This document shows positions 56,261 through 64,000 of a stretch of DNA of 64,000 nucleotides, in pieces. Source of the DNA: Latrodectus hesperus (taxonomy: Eukaryota; Arthropoda; Arachnida; Araneae; Theridiidae); NCBI GenBank assembly GCA_037975125.1, contig CM075862.1:62224779-62288778 (forward strand), given 5' to 3'. The notes beneath the pieces were generated by a model. The model worked only from the letters and a program-made list of their open reading frames with translations, was not told where the DNA came from and searched no databases. A program made the translations under genes and the position numbers. The first letter of the stretch is position 1. Each line of letters starts with the position of its first letter.

Positions 56261-59200
56261 TATTTTAGAGTTTAATTTCTGTGTGGTTCTGAATTATCTT
56301 TAATATATGGACATGGGACATATATATATTTGCTTGGAAAAAATACGGTTGAAACAAAAAATTAAAAGTAAATTTGAAGTATAGTGATAAATAAAATAAA
56401 ATAAATCATTCCCTTATCATTATTTTTAAGTTCATTACAATAATTTTCATGAATTTATAATCATTTTAATAAGATTTTCAAAGTAAGGATATATTCTACG
56501 TATTTTCCAATTATTAAAAATGTTTTTTTCTGATTCACTTTACCTTAGAGCAATCTTTGATTACCTGTGGCCAATCGTTTCGGTTGGCGGTTTATGATCT
56601 TCAAACCAGAAAAAAGGCCAAGAATGATTCTGATGAAGAGAAAAAAATTTATATCGATAGCACGTGTTTCGCAGTATAAATTCCCTAAGAGAATACTGAA
56701 TGATGAAGCTTCTTTTTCTCGCTTTTTCACTATTCTTTTCTGAACATGTTCATTCTACGAAATGTGGATAGAACTAAATAAAAAAGGCAGCGGGCACAGA
56801 ATTAATTGGATTCGTGGAGAAAATAAGAAACATCTTATTATTTTTATTAGATTCTTGATTTATCCAGAGGTAAATAATTCTTGCAAATGTATTTCTCAAA
56901 AGTGCAGATTATTTTTTTTATTTGTATGTGTCATTCAACAACTTTTGTACACCATGCAATTTCAAATGTATTTTCTAAGCCAATAATGTAATTAATTCCT
57001 CTTTGTTTATTATTGTAGAAATGTTTTAAGTGAAACTAAAATAAATAATAAAATTTTTATTCTTGAACGCTAACAAATTGAATGTTAAGTTTCAATCAAA
57101 TTTGAAGCAATGAATAATATACTGGCATGTATTTGTTATTTCTATGTTTTAATTAGGAATAAAACTAACAACAAACAAATTTAAATGAAGGAAAACATTG
57201 AAAATGAAATAACTTGAAATATGCGCGAAGCCAAAAAGTGTCTTAAAATATGCACATACTTCTGAAAGTATAAATGCTGTTTCTTTACACGTTTTATATG
57301 GAAGAGAGAAAACATTAATCTGAATTTTAACACAAAATTAAATTTTTTTTATATTGCAAAAAATAATGAGGAAAAACCAATATGAAAAGTTTGTGTGGAA
57401 AAGTTTTCAAAAATATTCCATTTGAAACGAAGAAAAATTTTCTAACTGAAGATAAATATTTTTAAAAAATACATTTCTTATTAAATCAGTATTTACCCTT
57501 TAAAAGTAACTCATTTGTAAAAAACTATTTTTCATTATAAGTTTTGTTATAATTTTGTGTTCTATAAACCTTTAATTATATATAAATTTTTTTCAATAAT
57601 TAGAATGTATCATAATAAATTTTGAAATATTTTTATCTTAATTTTAACTATTAATTTAAATACAAATCAATATCATGCTAATATGAAAATTATTTTACAA
57701 AATATTATTTCTAAAATCAATAAAAAATTATTACCAAGCAAAAGACAAAAATTTAAATAATTTCAGTAACTAAGAAGAAATATTTTAAGTAGAATTATTT
57801 TTAGAGAAATTTATTTTAAGCATAAATTGGCAAATTTTTAAAATTTTTATAAGCTATCAATAACTAAAAAGAAACACATGTAATAACACAATTAATACTA
57901 ATATCTACACAAATATTTTAAGCCATATGTATCTGATACATAAATGATAAATTCACGATAATATACATTAATCAATAAAAAATGCAAGGAACGGGAAATG
58001 AAATTTTTTCACATTTTTATGCATTTTCTTATTGTTTTCTGTTTTAAAAAAGAGAGAAAAATAAGTTTCAAACATTTAAGTAGAAATTCAAATGTATGAA
58101 TTATTTTACTCTATCAATAACTGTATGCAACAACTACTTTTTATTTATAATATAGAAAGGTGATATTTATTTTAAATTCATGATCCTATGTGAACCGTGG
58201 ATTACATGAAGCATGATATTATCAAATTTGGGTTGAAGAAGTCTAAAGCTTTTTTGAAGAAATGCTTATAAAATATGTTCCATGAAAATTTGCACTTTTC
58301 CGCCAGTGTCTAAATTAATGACCGTCCAAAATAGCAGAAACTCTGAAAAACATGTAATTACCTTCTCATTTAGTGTGTGAATCAGCGAAGTGTAAAGGCG
58401 TAAAGCATTTTATTTGTTTTATTTTTGTATTATGTACTATAGTTTTTTTTAAATTTTTTTATGGAAACATTTTTTTCAATTCTTGTTACTTTCATGGATT
58501 TATTTAAAAATAAAATATTTGTTTCTATAAAAATAAATGTTTGTTAGAGATCGTATCTCACAGTGATATTTTTTCAATTAATTAATTACATATTATTTTC
58601 AAAGTAATTTGTTTAAAAAATAGTTTTATGTAAAATTTTGAAGTTTTGTCATAAAAAAATTATTTCTAGTGAATTTGACATTGAGAATATGATAGTTGGT
58701 GAACATTTAACCACATTGCAGCTTTAACAGTCTATTCAAATTACATTTGTATTTGATTGTTTTTTAATAAGGTATGACAAAGTAAAATAATAACTATAAC
58801 TGGCAAAGAAATATACAAAATTATTTCGATTTGAAATTTTTCATGTTTTAAGAACATATATGCTAAAACATAGTAATTAAATATTTAAAAATGTGAGTCA
58901 CTTTACAGAAAAACTATATAAACTTGCTCATAAATATATGTCAAATACAATTAAACTATTTCAAATATGATCTGCCAAAATTTAAAAAAAAAATTCCACA
59001 TGAAAAATTAGAATTTTTTTTCTTTAAATGTTTTTTACAAAAGCATTATTACTTTGATTTTATTGTAATTTTTATAGAGTTGAAATCATATAGCGTATTT
59101 TATGCCTTTATTGTGCGTGAGTAGTGAAATAATTAATATTTTGTTCACACGTAATGCAAAGAACATGAAATGAGCCAAATGTATTTTAACATTCATATAA

Positions 59201-59890
59201 TGATTAGTTTAAGTATTTTATTAAGATTTATGCGGATAATCTATTACCAATATTGATAGTAAAATATATAAATATGAAACTTATAAAAAAAATTAAATTG
59301 TTTACAAAGGATAGATTTTACATAGCTGAATAAATTTATAAAGATCTCTAAATATATAAGATTTTGGATTCGATTAAGGTCAGTTTTCCTTAAATTTTAT
59401 CAAAAAATTTCTAGCGTAAGATATTTGAAGAAAATCATAAAGCTCTGTTGTTGAGTTTTATATTTCAGTTATAATGGTTGACTTTATATTTGGATCTTCA
59501 AAATTATTAAAGTAAATGATAAAGTATTATATAACTTTGCTACTTCTTTGGAAAAAGTAAGATAAATCCAGTGAGAGTATGTTAAAAATTTTTTATCAAA
59601 TGCTAATAAAAATATTAATAATATTTTTGCGTAATTTCTCTAATTATGATAGACACATGAGTCGAGATCCCATGTCTGTAAATTAAATATGGAATCAATA
59701 TGTTCAGGACAATTGAACAAATCTTAGCGACGCACAATCACTTGCAGCTGATAAAATATACGTATTACGAATATGATCTTAATGGATCATGGACCCCCGA
59801 ATCAAGAAGTGGAATTATTTATTTTTATTGTTGCTTATGACACTTGGACAAGCCAAGCTCGCTATGCCGTTGGCTATGCGAATTTAAGTT
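56261..59890. other. AT-rich non-genic DNA
   Basis: No gene seen in 3.6 kb. Frames at 56545-56730, 56762-56986 and 58924-59124 are short and compositional. A mildly balanced patch lies near 56540-56790. Confidence 0.65.
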
Positions 59891-59973
59891 AATAGAGAGC
59901 GGTTGGTTGGTTGGTTAGTTGGTTTGAATGGCGCAAGGTCCAAGTAAGGACAAGCTGCGCCCAATAGAGAGCG
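59891..59973 (-). mobile_element. Tiny 5'-truncated retroposon tail (61 bp) with 11-bp duplications
   Basis: AATAGAGAGCG occurs at 59891-59901 and again at 59963-59973, bracketing 59902-59962. On the minus strand the insert reads GGGCGCAGCTTG..., then TTGCGCCATTCAAACC, and finishes in an AACC-type tail (CCAACCAACCAAC). This is what a severely 5'-truncated SINE or LINE 3' end leaves behind. The duplications are exact. Confidence 0.65.
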
Positions 59974-60330
59974 TCTTTCGTTTTGGATCAGAGCACCACG
60001 AAGTTGAAAGTACGACTTTGCTCTATTAAGGTGCCTCGTAATTTTGAACCACGGTCAGGTGACGAGGTCACACCTGAGCTGGCCCTCCACACCCCGCCCC
60101 TCTCCACACCCTCCCCTCTCCACACCCCTCCACATCCACGCCACACCAGCGGAAGGACTTTGGACGTCACAGATTAACGTGGACACGTCCCCAACCCACG
60201 GAGTTCCAGCAACCCAGTGAAGGAGAGTACACCGCGGTCACCCTCCCAACCACTGCCCGCGGCAAATGATGCTTCACTTTGCTGAGCTTACCGGAAGCGG
60301 CGTGAAGCTACTGAGCCACTGGAGCTCGGA
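59974..60330. other. GC-rich block, possible SINE-like sequence
   Basis: About 360 bp of high GC content with a C-rich tandem stretch (CCTCTCCACACC-type units near 60090-60130). The minus strand begins CCAGTGGCTCAGTAGCTT at about 60326, where TGGCTCAGTAG resembles a Pol III A box. A convincing B box is not present nearby. Frames of 60-64 codons on both strands are compositional. A tRNA-derived SINE head fused to other sequence is the likeliest reading, with low certainty. Confidence 0.35.
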
Positions 60331-61635
60331 ATTGTTTGTAAAACAATTAGCCGTACTTGTTGAGTTCATTGAGATTATGCAGAAGCCTAAATTGTCAGCT
60401 TGGCAACCATAACTTTGGCTAACCTTGGCGGGGCATCTGGAATTATAAATTCCGATTCTGGTGCTTGATGTAATGAATCATGGTTGTATTTACAGCCTCT
60501 TGATGATTGATCTATTGTTTGGTGAAGCTGCGAAGAATGTTCATTACCAGCCTGTATTCGTTATTTTCATGTCACCTGGAAAGATGATGCCATAGAATGC
60601 ACGATTAAATCATTTCTTTTTCTTATTGACTAGCCTTCGAACAATGGCAATAATATTTCTGTTGTGTTAAAACCCATATATTCGTCATTTTGTAAGCCCT
60701 GAAAAACGCTAAGTATCAACAATATAAGGAACGACTGTTTATTGCTAGTATTGCATTTTCCTTACTTAATAGAAAAATGCTTTGCTGCTTACCTGATCAA
60801 TATGTTTACTCGATTTCTCACCAATAGAAACTACGCAGTCAATGGCTACAGAAAAACTGGTTCATAACTAAACAACAGTCATTACGGTCCATGAACTGTG
60901 GTATGGAATTGAAATATAATGGTCAGTTGCGCTTGTTACTTATTATCAAATAAATTTTTCACTAGGTTTAAAAGCTTGTTCAGATTATTGATTTCTCAAT
61001 GATATAAGGTGAACATCACTAAAGACAAATTTTTTTTCCATTTCATCATATATAAAATTTTAAGGAACTACTACAGCATTTTTTCCACTTGCTTCACTCT
61101 GGTTTTGTCATGCACCCCTTGTTCCAATATTCTTTTGAAATCTGTGATTTGAATTGTCATGTCTTTTTTCATTGACGAGAAATCCACACCTCATTATCTC
61201 AGATGATAGCAAAATTCTGATGAAGTACTTTGAATGGATTATTCAGCAAACTATCCAGATATGGATCCAAAAACATATTTCAAACATTCTAAGGAGGTTT
61301 CCTACTTTTAAAGGATGTCTACTCCTATAAGCGATACCGTGTTTTCAAAGTTCTCTTTTACAAGAAGAGGAGTACAAATATCAACCTTATTAATAATCTC
61401 TTTGATTTCATGTCCCGTAGATGTGCGATAGCTTATTTCAGTACATTCTTATAAGATAATTCAAACATTTTACAGGTATAATTTGAAAAACTGCACTATT
61501 GTGTGTGTATGAATGAAACATAATTATTAATAAAATGCAATTTTTCTGTACAATCTCTTACTTATATCAAACACACCGTGTCTCTATACATGCACGTAAA
61601 TTTCTCTAAAGGCATCAATTATTTATATATATATT
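60331..61635. other. Moderately AT-rich non-genic DNA
   Basis: No gene or transposon motif recognised. Composition is more balanced than the long AT-rich deserts, so older insertions may be hidden here. Confidence 0.55.
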
Positions 61636-61990
61636 CATACTGCTGGCCCCGCAAATTGCAACACCAAGGAAGACAAGCGACATCATAACAAAACTGATTT
61701 TGTAGATAATGCACTGAGGTGGATGCAATCGAAAATGCCGGTCGCTCATGCCCTCCTGCACTACCAAGTTCCCTGAAAACAATCCACAATCTTTGTAGAC
61801 CACAATTTTTCCTCTGTTGAACTCGGACATTTTATCAAAAAATGATTACTGTTTTCTACGAGGCATAATTGATCGTTTTTTTGAAAAAATACATGAAAAA
61901 CACAATTGCTTAACTTGAAATCGTCGAAATCTCCAAGCCTTATATAGCGCTTTGAATTGGTGCCACAGGTGCCGGGGTGTGTGCCGGCGC
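61636..61990 (-). mobile_element. Internally deleted Tc1-like element
   Basis: On the minus strand an N-terminal transposase segment starts MPRRKQ (ATG at 61866) with a stop, then MSEFNRGKIVVYKDCGLF, a typical Tc1 helix-turn-helix start, and RLHPPQC. The sequence then passes directly to the GTTGCAATTTGCGGGGCCAG type of 3' end seen in such elements. The whole catalytic core is missing, so this roughly 350-bp copy is a MITE-like deletion derivative. Terminal repeats are suggested by GCACCAATTC on one side and GCAACACCAAG on the other, but they are weak. Confidence 0.6.
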
Positions 61991-62094
61991 TGAAGTTCTA
62001 ATCAATTGCATACCTCTTCTCAATTAATGCATGTTGCAAATTTCATGTTATTTGCATTTTTCCTTCAGGATGTTACATTTGTGGTGGCCAGTCG

Positions 62095-62095
<1 letters not shown>

Positions 62096-62176
<81 letters not shown>
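62096..62176. repeat. (TA)n microsatellite, about 81 bp
   Basis: TA tract directly abutting the left end of the mariner element. Confidence 0.95.
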
Positions 62177-62179
<3 letters not shown>

Positions 62180-62379
62180 ACAGTAAATTTTGTTGAATGA
62201 AGTCATGAAGTCAGAACACCTGATCTATCAATACTTCTGAAGCAAAACGCTGCACATGCATAGCGGCACGTGTTTACCATCTGTCTCCGCCGTGATTCAG
62301 TTGAGGGTCATTTGAGTTTTGTAAAAGACTTGTTTTACACAGTGCTTTTTTAGTGTCTTGATTCTTAATTGTGAACAGT

Positions 62380-63621
62380 GAAAAGAGGGAACAAAACATC
62401 AATTTAAAGTTTTCTTTTAAGCTTGGCAAGGCACCGAAAGAAACTCACACGATAATGGTACGTGTTTATGAAGATCAAGCACTGTCAATGAAGTATGCGC
62501 AGTAGTGGTTTTCCCATTTCCGAGAAGAATGTGAAAATGTCTTGGATAATCTCCATAGTGGAAGACCGGTGACGTTCATCAGTGTCGAAAACATTGATGT
62601 AGTGAAGAAACTATTCTCCAAAAAATCATCGGTTAACTGTGCCCATTATAAACTGCAGATTAACCGTAGTTCCGTGCCATAAATCTATTCCCAGAATGCA
62701 GGGATGAGATAAACATGTTTCCCTCTTGTGCCACATCACTTAACTGACAATCAAAAGCAAACATGCTTACAGGCTTCACAGAATTTTGTCGGAACGGTTT
62801 ACGCAACAACCCATTTTTCATCTCTATTGTCACTGCGGATGAGACCTGGTGTCTTAGTTATGACCCTGAAATGAAGTGGTAAAGCAAGGAACTGAGTTTT
62901 CCTGCATTACTTCTTCGGAAAATGGCCAGAGCAGAAAAATCACGCTATAAAACGATGCTCAACACCTTTTTCTAATTGTCAAAGCAATGTTCACAAGAAA
63001 TTTCTTCTTGAAAGAGTAATGATAAATGTTTTAAGGTAAATTGTAACTTTAACCCATTTCATAAAGCGTCTACCCTGGGTACCACTCCAAATCGTGGTTG
63101 TTCAAAAACCACAAAAAGGTTAATGGTTTTATGTTGACGACAATGCTTGTCCTCAATCAACTAATATTATCAAACAGTTCCTGGCAAGAAAGTGGGTGAT
63201 GCAAACTGAGCATGCACCATACTAGCCAGTTCTCAATCCTCCAGACTTCTTCCTATTCCCAAGGCTCAAACTCGTTTTGAAAGGAAACAGATTTGACAAT
63301 ATTTTTGACATCCACGAAATGTGAAGAGGATTTTTAAATCAATCCCAAAAGAAGATTTCTTATAAAAGTTACAGGAGATATATATGATATCTCAGCAGTG
63401 CATAGGTTTGGATTGGTTTGTTTATCGCTTAACGGTCATTTTTTGCACACGAAGGCTAATTAGACCGGGACTTACGGTTTAAAATGGATTCCGAACCACT
63501 AAAAACATCCACGCCCAATGTGGGATTCGAACCCATGACCTGTTGAATCGAAGGCAAGAGCGCTAATCTTTCGGCTCAGCAGTGCATAGGTATGTTAGGT
63601 GATTATTTCGAAGGACAGTAA
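62380..63621 (+). pseudogene. Mariner transposase, dead, DD34D type
   Basis: The N-terminal region reads FKLGKAPKETHTIMVRVY, EDQALSMKYAQ, a stop, then WFSHFREEC and LHSGRPVTF, the mariner paired-like DNA-binding domain. The catalytic Asp codons survive: ADETW (62838-62840), VDDNACP (63139-63141) and PPDFFLFP (63244-63246). The last two are separated by 34 residues, the hallmark DD34D spacing. A TAG precedes the third motif, and other stops and frameshifts occur. The end is QQCIG, SINE insertion, then MLGDYFEGQ and TAA at 63619-63621. Non-functional, but the active-site triad is intact, unlike both Tc1 copies. Confidence 0.87.
63408..63574 (-). mobile_element. tRNA-derived SINE nested in the mariner
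   Basis: A 167-bp insertion bracketed by the exact 17-bp repeat CTCAGCAGTGCATAGGT (63391-63407 and 63575-63591). The minus strand carries GGTTCGAATCCC near 63526-63537, a perfect Pol III B box, preceded by GCGCTCTTGCCTTCG-type sequence of a tRNA D/anticodon region. The A box is poor or truncated at the 5' end. The 3' tail is rich in AAACAAACCAATCCAA, probably taken from a partner LINE. It splits the mariner reading frame near its C-terminus. Confidence 0.9.
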
Positions 63622-63681
63622 AGTAACGTTCGTTAACATTTCATCGTTGTATGCTAACGAACGTTACCGAGTTTTACTGTC
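63614..63681. repeat. Large inverted repeat at the mariner right end
   Basis: GACAGTAAA then GTAACGTTCGTTA (63614-63635) pairs with TAACGAACGTTAC (63655-63667) and TTTACTGTC (63673-63681). That is 22 base pairs with a 5-nt bulge and a 19-nt loop. The left arm overlaps the transposase stop codon. Confidence 0.8.
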
Positions 63682-64000
63682 AGAGGTTGTATGATTGTAT
63701 ATATATGTGTGTGTGTGTTAGTGTGGGTGGGTGTACAAATATACTTAAGGAGTTATTTTAAAATTAAATGAATTTTACGAGAATATTATGAAACTTCATT
63801 AACATACTTTTTGATAATATATTTTATTTAATTTTTAAACAGCATTTTAAAATTAACTTTGATTCCACACAGAAGTTAATAATAATTTTAAGAATTTAAA
63901 TTTATTTTATCTAGAAATATTAAAACTTTTCTTTCAAAAATAAAGGTATATTCTTCTTATTTAAAATACGAAAATTAAAGTCAGATTCTCTCTAAGTGGA
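63682..64000. other. AT-rich non-genic DNA
   Basis: Short TA and TG dinucleotide runs at 63698-63720, otherwise AT-rich sequence to the window end. Confidence 0.7.

Larger units (their letters stand above)
62179..63681 (+). mobile_element. Mariner-like DNA transposon, defective, with a nested SINE
   Basis: The left end candidate GACAGTAAA (62179-62187) and right end candidate TTTACTGTC (63673-63681) are exact inverted copies, with weaker similarity further in. The left end sits against a TA tract, in keeping with TA target choice. Between them lies a dead DD34D transposase interrupted by a 167-bp SINE. The length without the SINE and its duplicated 17 bp is about 1.3 kb, normal for mariners. 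Confidence 0.8.

Noticed and set aside
59983..60177. 64- and 60-codon overlapping frames on both strands
   Set aside because: Both arise from the GC-rich, C-repeat block. Reading open on both strands at once points to composition rather than coding.
63520..63545. A functional tRNA gene
   Set aside because: The B box is perfect, but there is no proper acceptor stem or A box, and the sequence lies inside a 167-bp insert with target duplications, so it is a SINE.

Overview
The window is eukaryotic, strongly AT-rich and almost entirely non-genic. The element mix is a Ty3/gypsy-type LTR retrotransposon, several decayed non-LTR retrotransposons, three Tc1-like transposons, a mariner, a tRNA-derived SINE and eight long (TA)n tracts. 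This fits an arthropod, and the style of the Tc1 and non-LTR proteins fits an arachnid, probably a spider. The lineage is inference from family resemblance and was not tested. I see no host protein-coding gene, rRNA, tRNA or CRISPR array that I can support.

Layout. 1-4.65 kb is AT-rich DNA ending in a more GC-balanced island and a 215-bp TA tract. 4.96-11.26 kb is a structurally complete 6.3-kb LTR retrotransposon on the minus strand. Its two 605-bp LTRs look identical and flank gag (424 codons) and pol (protease, RT, RNase H, integrase). 11.3-21 kb is AT-rich with one TA tract, a cluster of hairpins and a minisatellite near 17.5-17.9 kb. 21.0-21.9 kb is a compact non-LTR derivative with 11-bp target duplications. 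23.2-24.8 kb is a dead Tc1-like element with long terminal repeats. 26.1-26.45 kb is a non-LTR scrap. 30.4-33.8 kb (minus) and about 36.9-42.3 kb (plus) are two long decayed non-LTR elements. 43.05-45.01 kb (minus) is a 5'-truncated non-LTR element with 15-bp target duplications and its own internal TA tract. 45-55 kb is AT-rich with three TA tracts and several GC-balanced islands. 55.2-56.3 kb is a dead Tc1-like element (minus). 59.9-60.3 kb is a short-retroposon patch and a GC-rich block. 61.6-62.0 kb is an internally deleted Tc1-like copy. 62.18-63.68 kb is a mariner broken by a tRNA-type SINE with 17-bp target duplications.

The only element that looks recently active is the LTR retrotransposon. 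Its gag and pol are linked by a textbook -1 frameshift cassette: a GGGAAAC slippery heptamer directly abuts the gag stop codon, followed by a six-base-pair stem whose loop can pair with a downstream GCCCC to form an H-type pseudoknot. PBS, polypurine tract, TATA box and poly(A) signal are all present, yet no target-site duplication flanks the element. Everything else recognised as coding is broken by stops, frameshifts or lost catalytic residues, so the window reads as a graveyard of transposons around one young insertion.
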